The translations under genes were made by a program, and so were the position numbers. Shown here in pieces: positions 10,380 through 22,546 of a DNA stretch of 64,000 nt (positions are counted from its first letter, which is position 1; each line of letters opens with the position of its first letter). Source of the stretch: Neonectria sp. B-13 (Eukaryota; Ascomycota; Sordariomycetes; Hypocreales; Nectriaceae); assembly GCA_002682825.1 (NCBI GenBank), contig NOKP01000011.1, forward strand, positions 992,420-1,056,419. Reading direction: 5' to 3'. The notes under the pieces are model-generated. The model saw nothing but the letters and a program-made list of their open reading frames with translations, was not told the origin of the DNA and did not search any database.

Positions 10380-13300
10380 GCGGAAGCGGAGGTGGGTGGC
10401 GACTTAGATCCGAAACTCGGCAGATAGAGCTCCTCATTGTTTGCTTTCACGGCCCGAAGGAGGCTGCGGGCGGCTACGTCTGCAATACGTCTACGTCTTC
10501 GACTTCGTCTACTACGCTCGCGTCCACCATCCCCATGTCCATGTCCTGTGCTCCCCCCTGTGATGCGAGACAGGCAAGGATAAGAGCGAGGCCTTCCAGG
10601 CCGCCCCGCGCCACCGGATCAGGCACCGCCCTCCCGGGGGCGCGCGGGGGACGGCAGGAGACGACGGCAGGACGCGTCTTACTAGCTAGAAGGTTAGCCT
10701 GCTAAGATTAATGCGACCAGAGCACGACCTTGGATGAGCTACGTGCGTGGGTTGTACAGGAAATCGTCTGGCCCTGCGCTGGGGGGTGGCGTGGGGCCGG
10801 ATACTGGCGTTGTTTGTTGGGGTTTTTTGTCAGTATTGGCGGGCCGTTTTGGTTAATAATTGGATACTCCGTACAAGCCTCGAAAAAAAGGCATACGAGG
10901 CCCAAGTTAGAACGGGGAGGGCGTATCTCCGACGGAAAGAGCAGATTGGAACAAAGCAAACTAGATGCGCGTCATCTGGCTGGCACCTGCGACTATGAGT
11001 TGCAGGTTATAAAAATGAAATAAAAGCACAATTTTAAGACATTGTCTTCAGCGAAGAAAGTAGTAACGGGAGACCCGCAGTGGGTGTAGTAGCGTGTGTG
11101 GGGGTTTCAAGGCGTGACAGCTCGTTTGATCATCCTCATCATGGAGATCGCCATCGCCATCGCCATCAGGGATGCGAGTGATGCGCGTGGAGAAACAATA
11201 TAGCAACAGTACGTACTTCGTACATACTGTACATACTTGGTAGACGGGGACGACGGGGTTCATAATGGGTGAGCGGAGTCTCGGCAATGCCAAGTCAGCG
11301 ACCAGGTTGATTGAACTGCCATGTCACAAGCGAAGCCGGGTCAGCCTGGTCTTCTGCAACTCATCGCCCATCTCCATCTCCATCTCCATGGCGATCTGAC
11401 ACTGTATCTCGCCTCGCCTCGCCTCGGCGGGCAGCGCGGCGGATGCGACCTCCAGCTCCAGACCGCCACTGCATCTGGGTTTGGCCAGCGGAACGGACGA
11501 TCTGCATGAAAATCCGGGGAGATGGAGGGGAGAGGGGGGCCTCTGTTGAGCCGAGGATGAGAAGAGGCGGCGCCCTTTGGCTGGCAGAAGGAAATATAGC
11601 ACGGGATGCAATGTTGGGGCGGAGAATATAGGCTGCGACATGGACCAGGAAGTGGCCGAGACAGTGACGCCGCGGGCTGAACGCCACGCATTGCATAAGG
11701 GTAGTATCTTCTGGCAGTGTTGAAAAGAGCCAGTAGTATACGAATACGTATGTCTTGGATACTGGAGGCACTGGAGCGTGTGTCGAGATCCAGTGGTGGT
11801 GATGGTCGTGGTCGTGGTGGTGCATCTGCGCAAACAGTTCAGTTTCACAACATGAGGGTTGCATCCATGCCAGATGCTGATGACCCACGGCGAACAATAG
11901 ACAGCAGACCAACAACACCCTCAGCGGACGGCAAGTCGAGAGCCAAGACGGCGAGAGAGCCTAGACGGCGAGAGAGCCTGGTCAGACAAGGGTGTGTAGG
12001 TAGGTGATTTGTGCTACGTGCAAAGGGAAAGTCTGGGAGCCGCAGAATAATGGAGCCTGTGTTGCAGCAGCATCAGAGCAGCAAGATAGAGTTGGGGGGC
12101 CCTTGTCCAGTCTTCAGGATGGAGGCTTTGACGGATGGCTGTCTGGATGGATATGCGATGCGTAGGCTAGATGAAGCACCTCTCAGCCCAGATTCGTCTC
12201 GCCAAAACAAGCAATTCGCAACAAACAAGCAACCGAACAGGCAACTCGCAAGGCAACTCGCAACATGCAAACAAGCGCGATCTCCGAGCAAAGTAAAGGT
12301 AGCGTGTAGTCCGAATTGGCCGAATGCAGTCCTTAGAAACCTCCAAGTGCCCCCCAAAGGAAGCATGTCTTGATTGTCATTGAATCGATGCGGCAGACTG
12401 GGGCCTTGGGGTTCTTCAACACCCCATCGTCCAAAAACTGGCCAACCACAGCGTGGGTGGGAAAACTGCCGTCAACACCGACAAGGGTGCTCTAGAGCCT
12501 CTGTGAGACTAAATGATGCGTGAAGCGTCAAACTGCCTGCCCCCATGGACCATGCCGCCATGGGTCCTCGGTTATCGCATCCTGACAGCAGCGCCTTAGC
12601 TCTTGGCTCCTCATTCACCTCCAACCAGAGGGGCTGGCCCCTCATCATCCCCCAAGCTCAATTGACAAGGGCGCCGGCTGACCCAAAGCAGACGGCAACG
12701 ACGTGCGAATTGTCGACCCAGGAAAGAAAAGCAGAGATGCAGCTCGTCCATCTGCAGTTCTGCACCCCTCTGACCATGGATGGGATCCATGTGCAATTTG
12801 CCCGCCGCCGCCCGCCACTGTCATGCAGGCCACCACAGCGCAGAGCCACCCCCAAACACGAGAGGACGAGATGGAAAAGGCCTGAAAAAAGAAAATACAG
12901 AAGGCCCCAGCGAGGAAAAAGGAAAGACGAAACGTGGGAAAGAAGTGAGAAAAAGGAAAAAGAGGCCACGCGCTGAGTCGCTGACCGGGACCCATGATTG
13001 ACCGGCTCGTCAAAGCTGAAGCTGAAGGCGAAATTCCACAATCCCCACGCCCATCATGTAACTCTTGACTCTCATCTAGCTTTGATACGGGAAGTGGTGA
13101 TTGCGAGGCCGTTCCGTCTGCGCGCCAAGGACCTGGTGCAATATCCCAATATCCCAGTGTCCAATTGGAGCGAGATCAGCTCATTGTGATGCCAATAGTC
13201 AGGCAGTTTGGCGACGCGTAAAAGGAAAGTTGCATGACGCCCTCGCAACTCGGTGCGGATACCTGCTGCGGATGGGTGATTGCGATCATAAGGATAGTAT

Positions 13301-15176
13301 CAAGCTGCAGCAGTATCCGAGTCGTAGTACGTAGTGGACTCTGGACGGAGACGAATAGCGGTAGATGTCTAAATGATAGTGGATGGCGGATGGTGGTGGA
13401 CGGTGTGGTGGGCGCCCAGTGTGGTGAATGGTGGGAAGTGGCGGACGGGGATGGGTGATGACGCGAGCCGACGGGAAGCGGCGGGCAGCGGCGGACAGCG
13501 AAGACGACGACGGCCTTCCGCCTCCGGGCTGGCCGGGGGGCTCTGTGAAGGTTGTTCGGTTCCCCATACTCGGAGAGGCATTCTTCGAGTCTCGCGTCCT
13601 AAACAGTATCCGCAGCCGGTACGAATACTGGCTGTGGCATTGTGTGCCTGTCCCCCCCCTTCTGGGCCTTCTCACCCTCTCATACTCCTAGACACTCCCA
13701 CACTCTCTAGACCCTCTCCCGGCGCCGTCCCGTTTCCCGTGCCCATGTTTCCGGCTACTCCAGCCGGCTTCTTGATTGGGACACCAGCAAAGAGCCTTGT
13801 CGACCTTGTCGACCCAAGTAGGCAGGCATGTCTCCCACTCGGCAACCTCTGCTGCGTCTTCTGTCCTTGTCCAGATGGTGCGCATGCGTGTCTCATCGCG
13901 TCCAGGGCCGGGCTGGGCAACACTTGCGGGACTTGGATTCGGGTACCTTGCGTGCCTTGACGCCGGGCCACGACCGGCTGAGACTGCGACTGGGCCTGCG
14001 GCTGGGCCTGGCCTTTTCTTAGCAGCAGCCTGGTCTCGTTGGCGATTTGACTGGGCGCGCTGGCGTCATGGCCCATCCATACCATAGCAGGCTGGCCTGT
14101 CGCAACGGTGCTGCAGTCGCACGGCACTAGAGTCGTCGCCCATGGCCCCAGTCAGTAACGAGGTACGAATCACCACCTTTGAAGGGGAGGACAAGCAATA
14201 ATGCATTGGCCTTTTCCCCGATGTGCTTGCCCGATGTGTATCGTCGTATATTCTTCCTCTTTAAGCTACCAGCACAAGCCGACGATGAGGGGGACTGGGA
14301 GGCTGGCGGCTGTGAACCGCGCTCGTGTGCGCTTCGTGCCACGGTGCATTTTCACATCTGAGCTTTGGTCGTCCCTGGATCCATGTTGGAGCTCTGGAGG
14401 CCACAACCCGTAACCCCTCCTCCACTTCCCATCGCTGCCCACGAAATCCGTTCCGGGTACCTTGAAGCAGATCCACGGCGCAGGCGTACTACGTAGTAGG
14501 CGCAGACGGGCAGGCTGCCGGCGGTGACCCCAGGCGGCGACCTGGCGGGGCTTCTCACTCACTCACTGACACTTTCGTGTCTTCCCTTGTCAGCCGGTAG
14601 CTAATACGGATATCTGCAGAATAGCTGGTGGAGGAGCAGCGGAGGATTACTGGAGTGGAGGAAGTCGAAGAGTGGAGGGGGGTGGTTGGGCAGCTCAGCG
14701 GACCAGGGTCTGCACCGGGCTGGGCATTAGACGGCCTTAGCAAGCTTAGCATGGTCGATCCTCAGCGAGCGCAAAAGAGGAACGAAGTACCCGGTACAAG
14801 GAGCCGGTCAGCGGGAAGGCTTGCCAATTTACTGAGGTGAGCAACGGGATCACTGATCATCGAGTGACGAGTTGATCCATCCGTTGGGGGAGCTGAAGGC
14901 GGGTTGGCGGGGGCATTTCATGGCGACTTCTGGCCCCAAACTAACGCCTGGCGGACCTGGCAGTAGCGGGCTCCTGGGGCCAAGCCTACCAAGTCTTGGG
15001 TACAATCGCCATCGGCCATCGGGCCAATGGACGCCGCGCAGTTCTCCCCCGGCGCGGGCCATCAGGTCCACTAGTAAACCCCGCAGTCGAAAAACTTCCA
15101 GTTGCTTTGCGTGTGTGTCAGTGAGTTCCCCTAGTGCACGACTGACTGCGCGTCCCCCCGCTGCGCCGTCTTTTCT

Positions 15177-15206
15177 ACTTGTGCTTGTGCTTGTGCTTGT
15201 GCTTGA
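15177..15206. repeat. hexanucleotide microsatellite (CTTGTG)n
   Basis: Almost five consecutive copies of CTTGTG lie within the acuK upstream spacer. It is a simple repeat, likely length-polymorphic between strains. Confidence 0.85.
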
Positions 15207-17177
15207 ACTTGGCAGGTGCGGCGCGGCGTTTGCAGTGCGCCAACTGTGTGTTGTGCCTGTGCCTCCGCGCGAATCGCATCGCATACGGGGCTGTCATCGT
15301 CCTGCAGAGCGTTGATTGAAGGGGTGTTTGGGGGAGTTGGATGCCTGTCCTGGTTTCCGGGTCCTGCTCCAGCTGCCTGCTGCCTGTCTGTCTGCCAGTC
15401 TGTCCGTCTGTCTCTGATCCCCTTGTGCGTCGTCGCTGCGGCTGCCGGTGCTGATGGACATGCAGTCCAGTTGCATGTGCTGTGCATGTGAATATGTGGG
15501 AGTGTGGGTGCGCGGCTGCGTGCAAGCCCAGGTAAAAAGGATTATCCACTGTAGACTGTAGAGGTACCGACCTGGACCCTGTGTCATTCCTGCACACCAC
15601 CTGTGTCCGTCTGAAAGCTCTCCTTTCAATTGCGCGCGCTGTCATCGCCGCTCTGGAGCTTCACCAGTACAGCCTCCATGCACTCGCTGTCGCTTTCTTT
15701 TTGCTGTGTCTTGATTCCATCCTCATCCATGAATCCGTGAATCCGTGAATCTATGATACATCACATTCTCATTGCCAATTGTCACGCCTCGAGGGACCCA
15801 TCTTTTCCTGTTCTAGTCCTGATGGCTTTGCCCTGTCTATTTCCATTACCCATTTCTCCACTTTGGCTCTTTCCATCCTAATTGCCATCATAGCACGTAC
15901 AATTCTTCCTCTCTTACTTTAACCCCCCCCCTCCCATCTTCCTCCTTTGCTACAAGTCCAGCTTTGCGCCAGCCAACCAACCAACCCGGTCGGCCAAGCA
16001 AGTTCCTCCTTCCTGGGTCGCTCCTGCCACCAACCACCAACCACCAAATCCACATCCACATCCTTTTTTCGACACCCGCACCTCCCTCCACACCTCCACA
16101 CTTCCGCACATCCACACATCCCACCGCCCTGTCGCCTGACCACCGACCTACGACCTCTGACCTCTCCGACCTCTACGCTCTTACTCCCGGCCACTGACCG
16201 CCGCCGGCTGATTTTGCGAATTGCCTCGCAAGCGCGCATCCTCTCCACACGGATATACCCTTCCCCATCCCCTTCTCTTGCTTCCATTCTCCTCCCTCTC
16301 TCTCTCCCGGCAGCTCCGCTCTCCTTCTCCTCCCCCTCCCCCCCTCTCCCCTCCTCTTGCGCCGCGCCTTGGTCGCATGCCGCATCTCTGCACAACGCTA
16401 CTCTGTCACCGTTGTAGCCCGCTGCTACGGTCAACGACGCTGTGTGAGCTGCTGTAGTGCGCGTTGTTACTAAGTTGAGCGTGCCGAATGCAGCCAACCC
16501 TCATGGCCATCGGGTAGCTGCATTCTTTCTCCCTCCGTCGTCCACTCTCCACTCTCCACTCTTCGCCCGTGTCGTCGCCTCGTGCCGTCGCCTTGTGTCG
16601 CATATCGACGCCCTTTCGTCAGACTCATTGCCTGTGTCCCGCCCACGACGATCTCTGCCTCGATCATTCCTCGCCCGTCGAGTTAAAGCCGCGCCCCCGC
16701 GTCCACCCTCCCCTCCGTGACGGCATTCGCAGCCTCACCCCTCCGACGATCAACCATTGACTGCCCACACGTTACACGAGAACGCCTCTGCGCACCTCAT
16801 CACGAGTCCATTGGGCATATCCGAACACACCCCGTCCAGAATACGAGCTTCTCCGACCAATTTCGGTCCTGCCCAAGTCAGAAGGCTTGCGTTCATAATC
16901 TTGGCTGCCCACAGCCTTAGACCTTATTCACGCCCAACGCTCATCTTCCACGGCAGCCACCCGCCCCAGCCGCTCTTGGTCTGCATACATCACGCATAGG
17001 CACGCCTAGTGTTTGCTCGACGACACAATCGGGGAGGCCTTGCGCGCGTTTCTACGCCACCGTGGGGTTTCGTGTCCTTGCGAGCAGCGCACATCACGAC
17101 TTCCATTTGACGACGATCCTGTCCCAGCTTGGCTGTGTCACGGAGGCTTGATTAGGTGTGGTTTCGCAAGGTATTGA

Positions 17178-17324
17178 ATGGGGGTGACGGGAGACAGGTA
17201 TACTGGGGGTAGGAGCCTGCATTTCCGGGCCGTTGTGTTACAGACAGAGTCCAGGTTTCTACTTGCTGAAAGGGGGATTCCAGTCTTCACAGTGGATTGT
17301 GCCAGTCCCACGGCTTGTATATAA
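17178..17324 (+). promoter_or_regulatory. upstream ORF (48 codons) ahead of acuK
   Basis: An ATG at 17178 opens a 48-codon frame that ends with TAA at 17322-17324, 12 nt before the acuK start codon at 17337. The encoded peptide has no known motif. If the leader includes this stretch unspliced, scanning ribosomes would meet it first, and it could damp acuK translation. Whether the mRNA 5' end lies upstream of it, or an intron ending at the TTACAG near 17241 removes part of it, is not visible. Confidence 0.4.
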
Positions 17325-17336
17325 AACTAAGACACC

Positions 17337-19586
17337 ATGCCGCACGAAATGGAGGAGAATGGTGCTGAGGTCTCAGATGTCATGTCTGAGAACGACGACG
17401 AGACGGAGACTTACGACGAGAAAATGACCGACCAACGCGCAAACGACGGCATCACCGTCATCAAGAAGAAGTACGACCCAAAGGATCCCCTGCGCCCCAG
17501 GAGGAAGAAGGCAAGGCGGGCATGCTTTGCTTGTCAAAGAGCCCATCTGACCTGTGGTAAGTCATTCTCTGCTCACAACTTCGATTGTCTTCATCTTCCC
17601 CCGTGACATTTGACCTACGACTTCCCGCCAAAATAGCGATCCTACGGTTGCTTCATTTGCTGTCGCTCTCTTATTTCACTCTCCTGTTTCCCTGGAGGAA
17701 TCATCTTGGACCCTAATATCCGCATCATGACGGCTGAAGAAAAGGATGCAAACTAATATCTTCGTCATAGGAGATGAGAGACCTTGCCAGAGGTGTATCA
17801 AGCGCGGCCTTGCCGATGCTTGTCAGGACGGCGTTCGAAAGAAGGCCAAGTATCTTCATGATGCGCCCCCAGAGGCCCTGCGACCAGTCCTCGGCCCCAA
17901 CTACAATCCAACTCCCACTCCCACTCGGCCCAACGTCCACCGCCAGAGCTCCAGTCAGTCGGACAATATGTCGACCACCGGCAGCACCTTCTTCTCTCAA
18001 GCAAGCACGACGTCGTTCCCAGTCTACTCAGCTGGTGGGCAGACGCCGGTTGCCATCCCGGACGGCATGGCTTTCAACACCCATGCATCTCCCACATCCT
18101 TCCAGGGTGGCCCTCCGCCAAATCCTCAGACTCCAATGGGTAACATGATGCCCGGAAATCCCATGGACTTCAACGCCCTATTTGATCCTAGCAACCCGGC
18201 TCTGTATAACTTTGATCTCGAGGGTCTCAACTTTGGCAGCCAGTACGCCGGATGGGAGTTCGGCATCCTCAACAAGATGGCCCTCGGGGCGGAGACACCT
18301 CCAAGAGAGAACTCCATCTCGCAGGCTCCCACGACTGATGCCAACTACGCTGCTATCTTCAGCAACGGCAATGCCCCAGCCTATGATCACCCCATGGTTG
18401 GTAACGACTTTTCTGGACTGGATCACAACAACCAGTCCCTGTATGCTCAGGGCAACCTCCAGCATGGGCTACCCCACGCGTTCGCCATCGCAGCTGGACC
18501 AACAAGTCTCCACAGCCCAAGTACGGACACTACAGCGAGCCCCCATTCCGGGGCCGGAATGGATGGGTCACCCAACCACAACTATGCTGGTATGCCCGGG
18601 GTCTCGACGCCCGCACCCCGGCAGAGACAAAAGCACACAAAGACCGGCCCTCAGTCCATCCTAGGCAAGAGACAGCGAGATTCGTCCTCCATCTATGAGA
18701 GCGTCAAGGAGCCGTACCCATACACGGCGGGATTCCACAACATGGTCGCCGTGCTGCGCAATCGACTCCCGAGCGCCAAACTCCTGAAGATCGCCAAAGC
18801 CCTCGGCGAGATTCGGCCTTCGTTCATCTCATGCACTAAGGATCTAACTCGCCAGGATCTTATCTTCATGGAGAAGTGCTTCCAGCGGACGTTGGTCGAG
18901 TATGACGACTTCCTCCAACACTGCTGCGCGCCTACCGTCGTTTGCCGAAGATCGGGCGAAGTCGCAGCCGCCAACAAGGAGTTTACCGCGTTGACTGGCT
19001 GGACCAAAGATGTACTCCTAGGCAAGGAGGCGAACCGCAACGTGTACAACCAGTCGGCCAACGGTTCATCGGGTCAGGACAGTAATTCTCAGGGCGAGAT
19101 GACGACGCCTCGTCCGCAGAATGCGACGCTGGATATGAGCAATGGCCGATTCCAGCCTGTGTTTCTCGCGGAGCTTCTAGACGATGACAGCGTCGTGGAG
19201 TTTTATCAGGACTTTTCACAGTTGGCATTCGAGGATAGCCGAGGCAAGGTGCAGAGAAGCTGTCGACTGGTCAAGTATCGGACGCAGCAGGGGCTAGAGT
19301 CCAAGGAGACATCCCCGCACAAGAATGCTCCCACGAGCATTCTCAGCAACCGTGTCACCCGAATTGACGGTGAGCATGGCATCTCCAGAATTGAAAGGGA
19401 CGGCAAGGTGGAATGCACATATTGCTGGACCATCAAGCGGGATGTTTTCGATATTCCCATGATGATTATTATGAATGTAAGTTGGCTCCCTCATGCACAG
19501 TGACCGACTTGAGCACATCGATTAACACGTTACAGTTTCTACCACGATACTATCCCGACCAAGGGCCCCAGCAACTAGCAGTGTAA
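17337..19586 (+). CDS. acuK: Zn(II)2Cys6 transcription activator of gluconeogenesis AcuK (ERT1 family)
   Basis: Nuclear DNA-binding activator of gluconeogenic genes such as PEP carboxykinase and fructose-1,6-bisphosphatase; in aspergilli it acts with AcuM. Exons 17337-17556, 17771-19476 and 19536-19586 give 658 residues. The binuclear zinc cluster has Cys 63, 66, 73, 79, 82 and 91 ([11 protein letters not shown] / CQRC / C) with a basic stretch PRRKKARR before it; intron 1 (214 nt) splits the cluster just after its third Cys. A Gln/Asn/Pro-rich middle follows. A PAS-like region then carries [21 protein letters not shown], and the protein ends in [18 protein letters not shown]...[24 protein letters not shown], as in family members. 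The short last exon restores the conserved C-terminus. Confidence 0.95.
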
Positions 19587-19997
19587 GGTTGCCTGAGGAT
19601 ACTTGTTCGATACGTTCTTTCTCCCTTTACTTTGTGCATGGGAGGCTGTTTCTATGATGATTTGCAACTCTTCTTGACTTTCGGGGGAGGAAGAGGAGAG
19701 AGCAGAGCAGAGCATAGCCCCTTGATGGGGAACCAGTCATGACACACACGATCATGTACTGTACACGGTTCTAATGCCGATATTATGACGGCTACTGGGT
19801 GGTAGTTGAAGGAGGGTTTCGCACGATACCCGCGAAGTGTTAGCAATTGCGAAACGAGAACGAAAAGAAGCTTGTTTTTTCTTTCTAATATCCGTCTATC
19901 CCAAAACTCCCGTGCCCCGGTTTTTCCTTTCACCCGTAGATTGTGCATCCCTCGTAGCGCCTCGCGCCAATCCTAGGGGGTAGGTTACTTGGGGAGG
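19587..19997. other. convergent 3' spacer between acuK and riboflavin kinase
   Basis: About 410 bp between two converging genes, holding both 3' untranslated regions. Purine/pyrimidine-rich patches (for example 19680-19710) occur; no gene is seen. Confidence 0.55.
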
Positions 19998-20716
19998 TTA
20001 CTCAAGCGGCCTGACAAGCCACTGTGCATCCAGCTTGCCGTCGACATCGGGGCTGCCGACGACGAGGCCCTTGGCGGGTGCCCAGTGTTCGCGAGCGAGA
20101 CTCTGCTTGGCGACGGCGCAGTCAAAGTTGATGTCCTCGATGAGGGCCTCGAGGCTATTGTAGTCCTTCTCCTCCCGGATGAAGCCGAGGATGAGGAGTC
20201 GCATGGGGACGTCGTAGAAGTCGGCAGTGAACTTGTGCAGGACGTGGACCTCGGCGCTGCGGACGGTGTTTTTGTAGAAGGGGTTGTAGCCGATGGACAT
20301 GACCATGGGGAAGATGTGGAAGGCGGCGTCGCTNNNNNNNNNNNNNNNNNNNNNNNNNNNNNNNNNNNNNNNNNNNNNNNNNNNNNNNNNNNNNNNNNNN
20401 NNNNNNNNNNNNNNNNNNNNNNNNNNNNNNNNNGGGCGAGCGAGGCGTAGCCGAAGTAGACGCCCGAGGGGATGGCGGCGATCCAGGGCGTGAGGGCGTC
20501 GTCGACGGGGAGGTTTGCGGTGGGGATGCCGAGCTGTTGGTGTTTCTTGTGTGAGTGGTCTTTGCAGCATCACCGAAAGCGGCGCATTGCATGTGAAGGG
20601 TCACGCACCTCCTTTGATCCTCGCCCAAAGCCTGAGATGACCTTGCCCTCCATCTGGTAAGGGTAGGGAGTCTCGGGACCGGCGTCGGGGCCGACGATGG
20701 CCGGGCGGGAAGACAT
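19998..20716 (-). CDS. FMN1: riboflavin kinase, interrupted by assembly gap
   Basis: Phosphorylates riboflavin to FMN with ATP. Exon 1 is 20609-20716 ([15 protein letters not shown]...) and encodes the start of the flavokinase barrel. A 75-nt intron (20534-20608) follows, then an exon beginning [12 protein letters not shown], containing the TAN motif that contacts Mg-ATP. The next conserved element, GVYFGYASL, runs into the gap at 20334-20433. After the gap the frame continues with [20 protein letters not shown], the catalytic Glu region of the family, then AEVHVLH and a conserved C-terminus ending VRPLE. The missing middle is normally a variable Pro/Ser-rich loop in fungi, so repeat content may explain the break. 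True gap length and frame cannot be told. Confidence 0.9.
20334..20433. other. assembly gap (100 N)
   Basis: Exactly 100 N, a conventional placeholder for a gap of unknown size. It falls inside the coding region of riboflavin kinase. Confidence 0.99.
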
Positions 20717-21787
20717 GGTATCGGAGGGGGTTTGCTGTGAGCTCCGGGGTGGCTTTCTCTAGATGATGCTTGCCCAGAAAGCGAGACGAAGCTAAAGCGA
20801 ATGAGTTCCCCTGGGTAGCAACGCGTCTGCCTGTTGTGCGGAGGAGAGGAGGTCTCGCGGGATAGGTAGACAGGTTGGCGGCTTATGTGACGAGGACGAT
20901 GGTTATCGGAGGGGCATCGGGACGACTAATTCATGAGTGGAGGAATGAGGGACGGATGGTGGGGTAATAAAGCAGCGACGCGGGGCACAGAACATGCCGA
21001 AGTGCGAGGTCCGGAGACGTGATTTGTTGCGTGCTTACGGAGCGATGCACGCTGATTTGACGAAGATGCATGGCTTGTTTCCAGATTCCCAGCTACAAAT
21101 TATACATGTCTGTTGCTTCAGAGAGGTTATTTGCACTAGAAATCTTTTCGGGGATCAACCAAAATAGTTGGCTTAGGACAGCTGAGAAGGCTCATGATAT
21201 CATCGTTCGTCAAAGACAGTAGTAGTACTAATGACTGGTTTCCCTGGGCCCACTGTACATCAATCTGACATCATTCCCAGCTTACTCTCGTGGAAAGAAT
21301 CCCTCATGCCTCACCCCAATTTGACCCTCGCACACAATTCATCAATTTAGTGGCCTCCGTTTCGAGGCACCCATCGACCGTGCCATCCCGTCCCGTCCCA
21401 CTTGCCGCATCTTCGCACATCGCCCCGCTGCCTCGCGCAATTCGCTCCGACCACGGCATCTTCCGGAGCAATTCATCGGTGTCCTGCTCATAAACGGAGG
21501 TGTTTGGACCAAATCCCATGTGGATGCGTCCGATTCCTCAAATGTCGCTGCGAAGCACACAATGCCTTTGAGACACATGGGAAAACATGATACAAATTGT
21601 GTCGGGGACGATGACAGAAGATGCATCTCAGGTCCTTCAACTTCAGACGCGAGAAAGGAAAGGAAAACAAACATGGTCCACATGATCCAGAGACATAACA
21701 TTAATCATCAGAAACAAATTCACCCATTGACCAGCTGAAAGACACTCAAGGGTCGCTCTTGTCTCAAGAGGTTCCTCCTACGCTCCC
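20717..21787. other. intergenic, no gene seen
   Basis: About 1.07 kb between the riboflavin kinase start and the FMP52 stop, both on the minus strand. It should contain the FMN1 promoter. Short frames (for example 21342-21701, -) match nothing known. Confidence 0.55.
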
Positions 21788-22546
21788 CTACTGTGCCCCG
21801 GTCTGAGCCGCTTCAGGGGCAGCAGGAGGAGCAACAGCGTCCTTGCCAGGCCACTCGGTCTGACCCAGCTTGATAATCTCATCCGCAGTGATAATCCAGT
21901 ACTTGCTGGGCGCCTTGCCCTCGTCCGCCAGCTGGGCAGCCCGGACGGCCGCCTTAGCGATCACCTCGGCCTCCTGTCCAAGTTTGTTCTTCAAGCCGGC
22001 GCTGATGGAACCCAGCAGGTTGACCACTGTCTTGGCGTAACCCTCGCTGGCGCGGCTCTCCTCGCGCTGGCCGAGGATCAGCCCGGGCTTCAAGATGATG
22101 GCCTGCTCAAAGTCCAAGTCCCGGATCGCGTCCTCGACGCCATTCTTCATCTTGGCGTATGGCGATCTGCTGACGAACAAGCTGCGTGTTCCGCCGCTGG
22201 ACACGAAGACATACGACCGCGTGCCGGCAGCCTTGGCGGCCTTGGCCAGCTCGACGTTGAGGTCGTGGTCGATCTTCCACTGGTTGGCGATGCTGCCGGC
22301 GGCTGCGGCCGTGGTGCCGAGCGCGGAGAAGACGGTCGCGGGTGTGGGCTTCAGGTCTGTGAGAGCAGCAGCCCACTTGGTGGTGTCGGCGTCGACGAGA
22401 GCGTTGAGGCGCGGCGAGGCGGCTTTGGGGGCGCGGCGGGTGATGGTATTGACGGTGTTGTAGGTGTCGAGGGCGAGGAGGGTGGAGAGGATGTTGGAGC
22501 CGACGAGGCCGGTGGAGCCGATGACGGCAGCCGAAGAAGTAGCCAT
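21788..22546 (-). CDS. FMP52: FMP52-like NAD(P)-binding protein, mitochondrial outer membrane
   Basis: Member of the FMP52 family, atypical short-chain dehydrogenase-like proteins related to TIP30/HTATIP2 and found with mitochondria in yeast. It is a single exon of 252 residues from the ATG at 22544-22546 (MATSSAAVIGSTGLVG), which gives the family start; a longer in-frame extension upstream is rejected. The Rossmann dinucleotide motif GSTGLVG lies at residues 9-15. Conserved FSALGTT, NQWKIDHDLNVELAKAAKAAG, YVFVSSGGTRS and the SPYAKMKNGVE active-site-like YxxxK follow. The C-terminus is Ala/Pro-rich. The reaction in fungi is not established; membrane location is taken from the yeast homologue. 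Confidence 0.92.
   Translation of the reverse strand: MATSSAAVIGSTGLVGSNILSTLLALDTYNTVNTITRRAPKAASPRLNALVDADTTKWAAALTDLKPTPATVFSALGTTAAAAGSIANQWKIDHDLNVELAKAAKAAGTRSYVFVSSGGTRSLFVSRSPYAKMKNGVEDAIRDLDFEQAIILKPGLILGQREESRASEGYAKTVVNLLGSISAGLKNKLGQEAEVIAKAAVRAAQLADEGKAPSKYWIITADEIIKLGQTEWPGKDAVAPPAAPEAAQTGAQ

Larger units (their letters stand above)
10380..17336. other. long non-coding spacer (about 7 kb) upstream of acuK
   Basis: Nearly 7 kb without a recognisable protein. Frames up to about 195 codons occur on both strands but overlap one another and are low-complexity (Ser, Pro, Arg runs). Visible structure: short CCATCT repeats near 11379-11390, a GCAACA/CAACTCGC-rich stretch near 12210-12270, a CTTGTG hexamer tract at 15177-15206, TCTG repeats at 15385-15415, and a strongly pyrimidine-rich belt from about 15895 to 16400. 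The 3' 1.4 kb probably includes the acuK promoter and leader. A non-coding transcript is possible but not shown. Confidence 0.55.

Noticed and set aside
9887..10705. 272-codon frame covering the last transporter exons
   Set aside because: It reads through two introns in part and continues past the true stop; the spliced model ends at 10379 with a conserved last helix.
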